Shown here one piece after another: positions 8,521-17,542 of a stretch of DNA of 64,000 bases. Every line of letters starts with the position of its first letter. The first letter of the stretch is position 1. Below the pieces are notes generated by a model. The model had not been told where the DNA came from, did not search any database, and worked only from the letters and a program-made list of their open reading frames with translations. The stretch is from Ensifer sp. WSM1721. GTDB taxonomy: Bacteria > Pseudomonadota > Alphaproteobacteria > Rhizobiales > Rhizobiaceae. A program made the translations under genes and the position numbers. The DNA lies in the NCBI RefSeq assembly GCF_000513895.2, contig NZ_CP165784.1, forward strand, positions 520,845-584,844, in the 5' to 3' direction.

Positions 8521-11184
8521 ATGACGATCAAACGACCGGAAGACGAAGTCCGGCCCCATAGTTTCTCGGAGATTCTGGCACTTGAACACGCCTCCATTCG
8601 TCTGCGTCGCCGTGCTGCAAAAGTTGATGTTCCTGGCGACCGTGAGCCCACTCAAAGCGCCCCCGCCGAAATATTCGGCGTTTCTCTTTCAGGGGGTGGA
8701 ATACGCTCAGCCTCATATTGCCTGGGTGCACTACAGGCGCTTCACGCATGGGGCTTGATCAACCGCATCGACTACCTGTCAACCGTTTCTGGCGGCGGAT
8801 ACGTGGGCACGAGCATGATCGCCGGCATGCATGCGAACCTGGAAGAGAATGGCGAGCCTGGATTCCCATTCGCCCGGCCCTCCAACGAGGGTGTTCGAGA
8901 CAGTGAAGCGGTGAGCCATCTGCGCGACTACAGTCGCTTTCTCGCACCCCGCGGGTTCCTCGACATAATAACCTCCGCAGTGATCATAATGCGTGGCTTG
9001 GTAGTGAACATACTCTTGCTGCTCTCGTTTCTTTTACCTCTTGCAACAATCTTTATTCTGAGCAACCCGACAACGGAGGAACTCAAGCACAGCATATTCC
9101 TGGACGTTGCAAACCTAGCACTTCGCGAGGAGTGGAGAAAAAGTAGTTCTTGGTGGTCGAGCGTTGAACGGGTGATCGATAGCCCTTTTCTCTTCTCAAT
9201 GATTACCGCCATTTGTCTTGGCCTGTGGCTGGTAGGCTGGGCCCTCCGGCGATCATATGTCGAGAGTTTCGGCCGTTCGCATCCGGACGGAAGTGCATCC
9301 CTGGAATACGATGGCTACGGCGCAAGGGTTGGCCGCTGGTTGATCATCGCCCTTGTCTTCGCAGCAGCAATGGAATTGCAACCCATCGTCATAAGAGCCG
9401 TGAAACATCAGTTGGACAGCGACGGTGCAAGCACACAAGGGCTCGCAAGTCTTGCAACAATCGCTGGAGCAATCGTCGGGTTGACTGCAGCGTTCCAGGG
9501 TAAATTGGTCGTTTGGATTCAGCGCGCATTGAGCATCCCCTCCATTGCTGCGCACCTGCGGTCGCTCCTGGCAAAGCTTGTGCTCTACGGCGCGGCAATG
9601 CTGCTGCCACTGACGATATATGGGCTCTTTCTAATGATCGTAATTTGGGGAATCAAAGACGGAGGCGCTTATCCGTACGGTCCTGATTTTCTCCTTGCGA
9701 AAAATTGGACCTTTTCGACGGTGGTTGCTGGGTTCGCTGTTCTTTTCCTTGCCGCCACCCAGATTTTAAGCAGGAGCCTCAAGAGTCGTCCGTGGGAAAC
9801 TCTTACGGCAATTGTGCACGGCCACTTCAACATTTCCATATTGCTGCTGGTCGGCATATGGTTGGTTGCGTTAGTCGTTGCGGCCATCGCGACGAGAAGC
9901 GGATCTGGTAAGAATGTCGGGGACTGGACCGTCCTTTGCAACTATTTGGCATTAAGCTTTGCAGTGGGAGTAGTTGCGACAGCGTTCACCGAGAACGCGA
10001 ACGGGCTGCACAGGCTTTACCGAGACAGGCTCCGCGTCGCTTATCGCCTCGGGGACAAAGAAGGAGGGCCGCTGCCCCTTCACGCTCTTCCAGAAGAGGC
10101 TCCCTACCTCCTCGTCAACGGCACTTTGAACGTCAGATTGCCGAGAAAGGACGAGCCGCTAGCAAGCGGGAAGGCCGGCGCCGCCGTGGCTACGACCGAC
10201 CGCCACCGATTGCCAGATCCAGCGAAGCGCGGACGAAATGCGGAGTTCTTCCTTTTTTCCAAGCATGCCATCGGCAGCGAATCGACGCGCTACGCCGACT
10301 CAAAATGGATTTGGTCAGTAGAGCCTGAACTTGATCTCGCAGCGGCGGCTGCTATTTCAGGCGCCGCGGTGTCATCGAGCATGGGCAGGATCGGAATAGG
10401 ATTATTAGGACCTACTCTGGCGCTGCTAAATCTCCGATTGGGATTTTGGCTTCCAAACCCATCTAGGCCAAAAGCTGAAGACAGACATTGGGAGGATCTT
10501 TTCCGACTGTACCTATTTGCCGAGGCGTTTGGCAGGCTCCGCTCTAACAGCTCACGAGTTTATGTCACTGACGGCGGCCATATCGACAACATCGGCCTCT
10601 ATCAGCTCCTAAAGCGCCGCTGCAAGTTTATAGTCGTCGTGGATGCGGAGGCGGATCCGGGCATGAACTTTAGCGCATTTGCCGATGTGCAACGCTTTGC
10701 GCGTATTGATGATGGGACGCGTATATCGCTTGATTGGCGTCCGGTAAGAGATGCCGCACTTGAGAGATTGGCTGACCGGTCCAAGTCACGTTCTCGTCCT
10801 CTCGAGGGATGCCCGCACTTCGCTATCGGTTGCGTCACCTATGAGAGCGGAGATCACGGTATCCTCCTATATGTAAAGGCCGCCGTCACCGGAAAAGAGC
10901 CGGATTATGTTTTGGACTACGAACGGCGCTATCCGGATTTTCCGCACGAGGCAACAAGCGACCAGTTCTTCTCCGAAGAACAAATGGAAGCCTATAGGGC
11001 ACTCGGCTTCCACTCGGTCAATGAAGTTTTCTCACAAGCACAGACTTGTACCGCCGGCGGCTCCATCGGAAGCGGATCAAGCTCCACGGCGTCGTACGCC
11101 TTGATGGGGCGCGAGCAACTCTTGGTCGAGTTTGCGAGTAAATTGAACGCATTTGACTACTTGGCTGTTACCTCGAGGGGATAA
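8521..11184 (+). CDS. Patatin-like phospholipase with multiple membrane segments
   Basis: This 887-residue protein has a split patatin lipase domain. The N-terminal part carries the glycine-rich oxyanion loop (SLSGGGIRSA) and the nucleophile elbow TVSGGGYVG; the C-terminal part carries the catalytic aspartate motif VTDGGHIDNIGL. Between them lie about eight hydrophobic segments (roughly residues 150-520), so the enzyme is membrane-embedded. Patatins release fatty acids from membrane lipids and are recurrent killing effectors in bacterial conflict systems. The start at 8521 follows AAAGGA; upstream in-frame ATGs at 8488 and 8503 are alternatives. A 248-base gap separates it from the metallo-hydrolase gene, so it may have its own promoter, but strand and position fit the same locus. 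Confidence 0.8.
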   Translation: MTIKRPEDEVRPHSFSEILALEHASIRLRRRAAKVDVPGDREPTQSAPAEIFGVSLSGGGIRSASYCLGALQALHAWGLINRIDYLSTVSGGGYVGTSMIAGMHANLEENGEPGFPFARPSNEGVRDSEAVSHLRDYSRFLAPRGFLDIITSAVIIMRGLVVNILLLLSFLLPLATIFILSNPTTEELKHSIFLDVANLALREEWRKSSSWWSSVERVIDSPFLFSMITAICLGLWLVGWALRRSYVESFGRSHPDGSASLEYDGYGARVGRWLIIALVFAAAMELQPIVIRAVKHQLDSDGASTQGLASLATIAGAIVGLTAAFQGKLVVWIQRALSIPSIAAHLRSLLAKLVLYGAAMLLPLTIYGLFLMIVIWGIKDGGAYPYGPDFLLAKNWTFSTVVAGFAVLFLAATQILSRSLKSRPWETLTAIVHGHFNISILLLVGIWLVALVVAAIATRSGSGKNVGDWTVLCNYLALSFAVGVVATAFTENANGLHRLYRDRLRVAYRLGDKEGGPLPLHALPEEAPYLLVNGTLNVRLPRKDEPLASGKAGAAVATTDRHRLPDPAKRGRNAEFFLFSKHAIGSESTRYADSKWIWSVEPELDLAAAAAISGAAVSSSMGRIGIGLLGPTLALLNLRLGFWLPNPSRPKAEDRHWEDLFRLYLFAEAFGRLRSNSSRVYVTDGGHIDNIGLYQLLKRRCKFIVVVDAEADPGMNFSAFADVQRFARIDDGTRISLDWRPVRDAALERLADRSKSRSRPLEGCPHFAIGCVTYESGDHGILLYVKAAVTGKEPDYVLDYERRYPDFPHEATSDQFFSEEQMEAYRALGFHSVNEVFSQAQTCTAGGSIGSGSSSTASYALMGREQLLVEFASKLNAFDYLAVTSRG

Positions 11185-11258
11185 CTCTTTGGCTGTCAAT
11201 ACTCGAAGGATCTTAAACGGGCGCGCCTGTTTTCAGCGATTGTCGTCTTGCACTTAAT

Positions 11259-11878
11259 CAGGGTCTTCCTCACTTAGTGTGGTTCACTCACCGTTAGACA
11301 TGATGCCGCTATGGGCGGGCATGCAAACGAAAACGAAATGATCGCCCGGCCCAGGGGTCAAGGTTCTGGGTATCGCGCTCGCTGATGATGACAGCTGGGT
11401 TGTTTGCGCTGTCGGACCAGCTTTTGGCGTTTGCCCGGACTGCGGACGGCGTACCCGAAACGGCATGGCTGGTCCAACCGAAGCGTTCAAGATCTGCCGG
11501 TCCAGGGCAAGACCGTGACGGTGAAGCTTCGGTTGAGCCGCTGGCGATGCGCGCATCAGAACTGTCAACGACAAACGTTCACCGACCGACTGCCGACGAT
11601 TGCTGCTCCTTATGCGCGCCGGACAAGGAGGGTCGCCGAGATTGTCGGTCTGCTCGGCCATGGCGCAGGCGGCCGTCCTGGCGAGCGCTTGATGCGACGT
11701 CGGCATGCCTCTCAGTGACGACACGATCCTACGACAGCTGAAGCGGGATGCCGCGCTCGCGCACTGCGACGCCACGATCCGGGTCGTTGGCATAAATGAC
11801 TGGAGCGTGGCGAGTGCCGCGCAATGGCTGGAGCGGCACCCTTCTGTCGAGATCGTGAGCCGATGTCGCTTGGCATTT
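11259..11878 (+). pseudogene. ISL3-family transposase, 5' fragment with left terminal repeat
   Basis: The fragment opens with a terminal repeat (GGGTCTTCCTCACTTAGTGT) like that of the neighbouring opposite copy, followed by frames reading SWVVCAVGPAFGVCPDCGRR, LPVQGKTVTVKLRLSRWRC and RQTFTDRLPTIAAPYARR, the zinc-binding N-terminus of ISL3 transposases. Frameshifts and an internal deletion of about 30 codons follow, and the frame ends where the second ISL3 piece begins. It is non-functional. Confidence 0.7.
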
Positions 11879-11879
11879 A

Positions 11880-13210
11880 ATTAGGATCTTCCTCAATTTG
11901 TGTGGTGAGAATTGTTGAGCGGCAGCATGCGTGCTCTGAGGAGCTCCGGGCCTGCTCTGCCATACATCGCACGTTTGATCGTCTTAGGCGGTTGATCTGG
12001 CCTTCCGCCTGACCGTTGCTCCAGGCCAGTTCGATGGCGTTGCGGACGGCGCCGATGTCGCGGCGCAGGACCCGCGCGAACCGCACAATCGGCGTAAGCC
12101 CGGAGCTGACGGCATCGTCGATCCAAGCGTCTAGCCTGCTCGCTTCACGGCTGCGGAGAATGCCGCGAAATCGTATGGCGCGCATGAGGGTAAACTGATG
12201 TGATCCCTGCTTCAGGGTATCCACCTTCCTCGCCTGATTGATCGTCAGCATGCCTCGCGGCTTCATGCACAGGGCAGCTGCGAGAACTGGCGAGATCACA
12301 TGGCCGGTCTCCGGATCGCGGATCGGCACCGCATCGTGAACTGGTTGAGTGATCTGAGCCGGCGACGCACCGTCCGTGCCCGACCGCTCGGCGCGGCGCC
12401 AGCTTGCGAGAAGCCGCTCGAGATTCGAGAAACTGCCCGTGTAGCCGCGCTGTCTGATATCGTGGAACAGATGTCGTCCGCAGCGATTGCCATCTTCCCA
12501 GCACTCGGCGAGGAACGCCTCGAAATATATGGGTGACGTCGGCTTCAACGCGGCCCTGCGCCGATCGAGTGGTGTCTCGAAAGACAGCCATTTCGCATGC
12601 TGCGCCGGCCGTAGCCCGTGCGACGTGCGATCTCCGAGCAGGACAGACCCTCCTTGTGCAAGGCGTGCACGGTATCGAACGCCATCTGCGTGGCGCACCC
12701 GGCGCCGATGCGTTGCATCAACCTGCGGATCCTCCTGAATCAGGTCGATTTGCGCGCTTCCGGTGTCTCTGCTCCTCGATTGCGACCCGCAGATTCTGCA
12801 TGAGATGGAACCGATCAGCCACCTGACGCGCTTGCGGCGCACCCTCGCGAACAGCTTGCGCGTAAAGCCCACATCGATCTCGGCTGACGATCTCGACAGA
12901 AGGGTGCCGCTCCAGCCATTGCGCCGCACTCGCCACGCTCCGGTCGTCAAGGATGTCGACAACCGAACCGCGCTCCAGGTCGACGATCATCCTCCCGTAG
13001 CGCCACGATCGCCGCCAGCTCCAGTCATCTATGCCAACGACCCGGATCGGGGTCGCGCAGTGCGCAAGCGCGGCATCCCGCTTCAGCTGCCGAAGGATCG
13101 TGTCGTCGCTGACCGGCATACCGAGCCGTCGCATCAGGCGCTCGCCAGGACAGCCGCCTGCGCCATGGCCGAGCAGACCGACTATCTCGGCGACCCGCTA
13201 TCGACGGGAG
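11880..13210 (-). pseudogene. ISL3-family transposase, 5'-truncated copy in opposite orientation
   Basis: The minus strand carries the central and C-terminal parts of an ISL3 transposase: VVGIDDWSWRRSWRYGRMIVD, the acidic core DRCGLYAQAVREGAPQA and VADRFHLMQNL, and near the end RNAIELAWSNGQAEGQINRLR. Its end at 11880 has the terminal repeat GGATCTTCCTCAATTTGTGT. The N-terminal third and the other terminal repeat are missing, and the frame is broken near 12730 and again further on. It faces the fragment at 11259. Confidence 0.75.
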
Positions 13211-13247
13211 GGGCTCTGCGTCTCCCTCTCCGGCCGTGATCGTCCAT

Positions 13248-13937
13248 TCAGAAACGGTAGGTCACGCCTGCACCGATCAACCACGGATCGATTTTTGCCT
13301 TGCCGCTCAGCGGCCCGAGAACGTCATGATCAGCCTTCCAGTCGGTTTCGAGGAAGATTTTCTTCACATCGAAGTTCACGCCCCAATGCTCGTCAACCAT
13401 GTAGTCGAAACCGACCTGCAGCGCGGCGCCCACATGATTGTCCACGTCGAGGTTATGGAAACCGGGCTTTTCGCTCTGGTTGTAGAACAGCGAGTAGTTG
13501 ATGCCCGCGCCGACATAGGGCTTGAAGGCGCCGAAATCGGTGAAATGGTACTGCAGCGTAAGCGTGGGCGGCAGCAGCCATGCCTTCCCGACCGGCACGC
13601 CGACCGCGCCATCTTCCTTGATGTTGGCGTAGGTTGTGCCAAGGACGAGTTCAGCGGCGATGTTGTCGGTGAAGAAGTAGCTGATGTCGAGTCCCGGGAT
13701 CAGCGAGTCCGAATAAGAAAGGTCGGAGCCGGGCACGCCCTTGATTGAACCATTGTCCTCAGTGATGACGCTCAAAGCGCGCGCGCGGATCTGCCAGGGG
13801 CTTAGCCCAGCCGCTACATCCTCTGCGCCCGGAGTAGCAGGCGGTGATGTCGGTTCCGCGGCGGCTGCCCCGAATGCGAAAAAAGCCGCACCCACGCCCG
13901 TGATCCATCTCAGATGCCGTGCGTCATTCATGTTCAT
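13248..13937 (-). CDS. ompW: OmpW-family outer membrane protein
   Basis: The 229-residue product has a signal peptide (ITGVGAAFFAFGAAAAE) and the eight-stranded small-barrel pattern of OmpW: WQIRARALSVI, GLDISYFFTDNIAAELVLG, PPTLTLQYHF, FKPYVGAGINYSLF, ALQVGFDYMVDEHWGVNFDVKK and a terminal aromatic residue (GVTYRF). OmpW forms a narrow hydrophobic channel in the outer membrane. The ATG at 13937 lies six bases after AAGGAG. A perfect FNR/FixK-type box sits 85 bases upstream, so expression is probably tied to low oxygen. The gene is intact although IS remnants flank it on both sides. Confidence 0.9.
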   Translation of the reverse strand: MNMNDARHLRWITGVGAAFFAFGAAAAEPTSPPATPGAEDVAAGLSPWQIRARALSVITEDNGSIKGVPGSDLSYSDSLIPGLDISYFFTDNIAAELVLGTTYANIKEDGAVGVPVGKAWLLPPTLTLQYHFTDFGAFKPYVGAGINYSLFYNQSEKPGFHNLDVDNHVGAALQVGFDYMVDEHWGVNFDVKKIFLETDWKADHDVLGPLSGKAKIDPWLIGAGVTYRF

Positions 13938-14021
13938 TTGACGTCTCCTTGAACCAGCAATAATTGAATCAGCAACAACCGTTGCAATGAAGACCGGTAG
14001 GCTGCGCGTGGCGGCGGCATG

Positions 14022-14035
14022 TTGATCGAGATCAA
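14022..14035 (-). promoter_or_regulatory. FNR/FixK-type box upstream of ompW
   Basis: TTGATCGAGATCAA is a perfect match to the FNR/FixK consensus TTGAT-N4-ATCAA, and also to the rhizobial form TTGAYCNRGATCAA. It lies about 85 bases upstream of the ompW start codon, a usual distance for an activator site. Regulation by an FnrN/FixK-class protein is inferred. Confidence 0.75.
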
Positions 14036-14129
14036 CCGTGGTCAAGAAGAACCGCTTTATCGGGCGGAGGGGGCAATGTGTCGCAGAAAGGCCTTTCGCC
14101 TCGAAGCTACGATTTGGCTACGTTGAAGT

Positions 14130-14896
14130 ACAGATAGTTGGGCGAGCGGCCTCGCTGACCGCTGTTCCCTGCTCCAGAGCCATGTCGGCCGACGCCACAG
14201 GATGCGCCTGCCGGCGTTGCGCCGTCTGCATATGACGGCCCGGTAGTCGCCCAGGAGACCAGTGCCTCGTCCGCCACGCTCAGCCGCATCCTCAAGCGCC
14301 GTGGCCCGAACAGCTTAAACCCTGGCGGTGCGCTGCTACGCACGCCACAGGCCGGGCGAGCTCGTCCATGTCGACACCAGATAGATCGGCAAGGTCAACC
14401 AAACCGGCCACGGCGTCACTGGCGATCGCACCAGAAAGGCAACGGCCGTCGGCATCGGTTGGGAATACGGCATCTGGCCCTCGACGACCACTCACGCCTG
14501 GCCTATTGAGAGATCTTCCCGACGAGACGCGGCGCTCCTGTTGTGGTTTCTCTTCAACACCTTGCGTTTTCTTCAAGGCTCACGGAATCAAGGTCCATCG
14601 CGTCATGACCGACAACGGCACCAGCTGCCGCTCCCATCGCTACCCGAGGCGCCGTGGCTCAGCATCCAGCACATCCTCACTAAGCACTGCACGCCCAAGA
14701 CAATGGCAAGCCCGAGCGCCTCGTCCAGATCGCGCCGTGCGAATGGGCCTATGCCAAATCTTACGAAAACACCGGATCAGAGGGCCCACCTACCGATCCG
14801 GCTCCGCTAGATTGGCGTCGCCCGCATGGCAGCCTAAAATTCAAGCTACCCATCAACCGACTCGGCCTAAACGAGGATAACCTGTTGAGGCTCCAC
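14130..14896 (+). pseudogene. Decayed IS481-family transposase
   Basis: Pieces of an integrase-type transposase are spread over several plus-strand frames: SSATLSRILKRRG, then a broken HVDT region, then FFKAHGIKVHRVMTDNG, then the equivalents of KHIFTK and TPKT, then a C-terminal end reading NRLGLNEDNLLRLH. The order and spacing are those of IS481 transposases, and the DNG piece holds a catalytic aspartate. Multiple frameshifts make it dead. Its right end overlaps the chemotaxis-receptor fragment. Confidence 0.65.
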
Positions 14897-15300
14897 AGCC
14901 AGGCATTTTTTCGAAGCGGTTGCTGCGATCTCCTGTGCAGCAAGAGCGAGGTTACCCTTGATATCAGCCTTGCGCGTCATGAAGCGATTGAGCATCTCGG
15001 CGAGTCTAGAAGACTCTTGCGCAAGTCCCGCCGACGCCGCATTCATCTCCTCGACCATCGCTGCGTTCTGCTGGGTCGCCTGATCCATATGATTGACCGC
15101 GGAATTGACCTCCCCAAGGCCGATGGCCTGCTGCTGAGCGGCTGATGCTATTGCGTCCATGTGCTGGTTGATCGTCTGCACCAAGCCGGCAATCGAATGC
15201 AGCCCTTGGTCGGTATCGCTGACGAGTTTGACGCCTTCGCTTACCGCGACTTCCGAATTGTCGATCAAAGCCTTTATCTCCTTAGGCCGTAAACTCATAA
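14867..15300 (-). pseudogene. 3' fragment of a methyl-accepting chemotaxis protein gene
   Basis: The frame encodes only the end of an MCP signalling domain: KEIKALIDNSEVAVSEGVKLV, NQHMDAIASAAQQQAIGLGE and MDQATQQNAAMVEEMNAAS. Ligand-binding, HAMP and most of the cytoplasmic hairpin are absent. Upstream the frame runs into unrelated sequence near an IS5 fragment; downstream it ends in IS481 sequence. It is a transposon-cut leftover, not a working receptor. Confidence 0.7.
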
Positions 15301-15358
15301 ATACTCTTGGAGTTTTGGGCCCTGCATGATTCAAGGCTTCCGAATAAGGAAGCCTTCG

Positions 15359-15425
15359 ATGACGCGTCGCCGCTACGAACTCACCGACCACGAATGGTCG
15401 ACCATATCACCGCTGTGGCGAAATC
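15359..15425 (+). pseudogene. Tiny IS5-family transposase N-terminal fragment
   Basis: The frame begins MTRRRYELTDHEWSTISPL, the standard N-terminus of one IS5 subgroup, and loses similarity after about 20 residues. It marks another insertion next to the chemotaxis-receptor fragment. Confidence 0.5.
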
Positions 15426-15489
15426 CGCTGGAGCGATCGCGACGGCGGCTGGGAGGTTCTGGTCCCTGCGAACGCCTTCAAAAACGCCA

Positions 15490-15953
15490 ACTCTTCCTTT
15501 TTCGGCTCAAAACCCTTCCGGCTGATTCTGCGGATCTCTTGGACCTGTACAAATACCTCAACGCCTACATCGAGCGGCATCGCGGGGTGCTCCTGGCCGG
15601 GGGCGATGATCCCGGCACTTTTTTCGTGAAGACGGTGAAGGCCAACAGCAGGGACGCCGCCTATACCAAACGACCTTCTACGAGGCCTGGCGCCTGACGA
15701 TCCAACGCTATGGCATCTACAATCCATACACTGGCCGCGGCGCGATCAAGGGGCTGCTGCCGCATGGACCACATAGTGTCCGTGACGTGCTCGCAACGCA
15801 CATCCTTAAACAGACGGGCTCCTACGAGCAGGCGAGCTACGCCATCCAGGACACCCCGAAATGGTCGCCAGCCACTATGGCCGCTTCTTGCCCCAGGACA
15901 AGGCCGCGCTTGCCGCCAAAATCCTGAACCAGGTGTGGGAGGCCGCCGCTTAA
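15490..15953 (+). pseudogene. Tyrosine recombinase (integrase) C-terminal fragment, frameshifted
   Basis: Read across frames, the plus strand contains LDLYKYLNAYIERHRGVLL, then GPHSVRDVL-ATHILKQTG and MVASHYGRFLPQDKAALA before a stop at 15953. The HxxR-type motif and the final tyrosine in HYGRF are those of phage-type integrases. At least two frameshifts and the missing N-terminal half make it inactive. It may be left over from the element that brought the neighbouring island. Confidence 0.55.
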
Positions 15954-16284
15954 CGGTGAGCTCGACGCGAGGGGCGAGGTAAAGACCCCGTCAGTCCACG
16001 GCAATGATATAACGTCGATCCAAGCCGCTAATCTATTGTTTTCACGGTGTCCGGACACACGAAAAGCTTCGGACGCTGACAAAACCAGGATAAAAGCTAA
16101 CCGCTGAATTTGCCGCGGGCGAAACGATAGCCGCAAACCGAGCATTCAAAATGCGGATAAAAATCCGCATAGAATGTTCAACTGCATCCATTTGATTTCT
16201 TTGGAAAATTTCTTCTTCTTCCGTTGCGCTCAAGGTTCCAAAACGGCCGAATCTGATATAAGGGGGATAAAACGAGGACACACA
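15954..16284. other. Intergenic stretch before the broken AlbA_2 gene
   Basis: No gene or RNA is recognised. A run of AT-richer sequence near 16190-16260 could hold the promoter of the following gene. Nothing else is seen. Confidence 0.3.
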
Positions 16285-17430
16285 ATGCCGATCCACGACC
16301 CCTGCGCACTTCTAAACCGACTGTTGGAAGAACCCAACGAAAGCGCATGGTTGGAATTCAAGGTCAACAACAAGGATCCACGTGAGATCGGAGAGTATGT
16401 GTCGGCGCTTGCGAATTCGGCCATGCTTGCCGGAAGAGATCGCGCTTTCCTCGTCTTCGGAGTGGAGGATCGTACAAGGAGGAGGGTTGGCACGGAGCTT
16501 CGTCTGCAGCAACAGAAGCAGGGCAACGAGGATTTCACCAACTGGTTGACCTGAATGATCGAGCCGCGGGTGCTCATTGAGTTCTGGACTTTGTTTGCGA
16601 TGGTTTGGCCTATACCCTCGTCGCGATCGAGCCCTCTTATGAGCGACCTGTAAAATTCGCCGGTACGGAATTTGTCCGCATTGGCGAAAACAAGAAAAAA
16701 CTCGCCGAGTTCCCTGAGCACGAGCGTGCTCTCTGGATAGCAACAGGGCGCCGACGCTTTGAAACCGCAGTCGCGTCATCAAACGTCACTGCGGACGATG
16801 TCTTCTCGGTGCTTGACCCAGCCCCCATCTACGACCTGACGGGTGATCCGAAGCCGAGAAATCCTCAGGAGATCATTCGAAAGATGGTCGATGCTGGCTT
16901 TCTTCTCGACAACCTGGAAGGCCGTTTCGGCATCACCAATCTCGGCGCCATCATGTTGGCGCGTGATGTCACGGTTTTCCCATCCATTGCCGGCAAGACT
17001 GTTCGCATCGTGAAATACGCCGGCCGGGACAAGTCCCGTTCCGACTTCGAGCAGGAGGGCAAGAAGGGGTACGCCGTCGGCTTTACCGGAATGATGCGAT
17101 TTCTGGTGGAGCGGCTGCCGAAAGAAGAGCGATACATCGATGGCGTCCGGCGGATGGTGCCGCATTTCCCGGAAACGGCCGTGCGTGAAGTCATCGCCAA
17201 TGCTCTCATACACCAAGATTTCATGGCGACCGGCGTCGGTCCCGTCGTCGAAATCTATGAGAACCGAATCGAAGTCACCAATCCAGGTAGCTCTCTGATC
17301 AGCACCGACCGCATTCTCGATGAGCGCCGCTCGAGAAACGAGAAGCTTGCTGCGACCATGCGGTCATTCGGCCTTTGCGAGGAGCGCGGCGGTGGACTTG
17401 ACAAAACACTGATCGAAATCGAAGGATTAC
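16285..17430 (+). pseudogene. AlbA_2/Schlafen-like ATP-binding protein gene, broken
   Basis: The first frame reads EPNESAWLEFKVNNKDPREIGEYVSALANSA and RAFLVFGVED, the AlbA_2 (Schlafen-like) domain. A TGA at 16552 and a small frameshift around 16580 interrupt it. A second frame continues with the linker and a C-terminal HATPase-like part (RRMVPHFPETAVREVIANALIHQDF, IEVTNPGS, FGLCEERGGGLDK). The natural C-terminus is lost after about 17430. Such proteins are transcription-regulator-like or RNA-cutting and often sit in defence islands. As written it cannot give a full-length product. A short unrelated frame ending EIEELWTD at 17572 follows. Confidence 0.75.
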
Positions 17431-17542
17431 GGTGCAGCGGTCTTGCGTTGCAACTTTATCTTGAGCGATTACAATTCCTTTATCTCGGCGATTTCAAAAC
17501 TGCCGGTGGAACTTACGCATGCGACCGTGGACCTGCTTGGCA

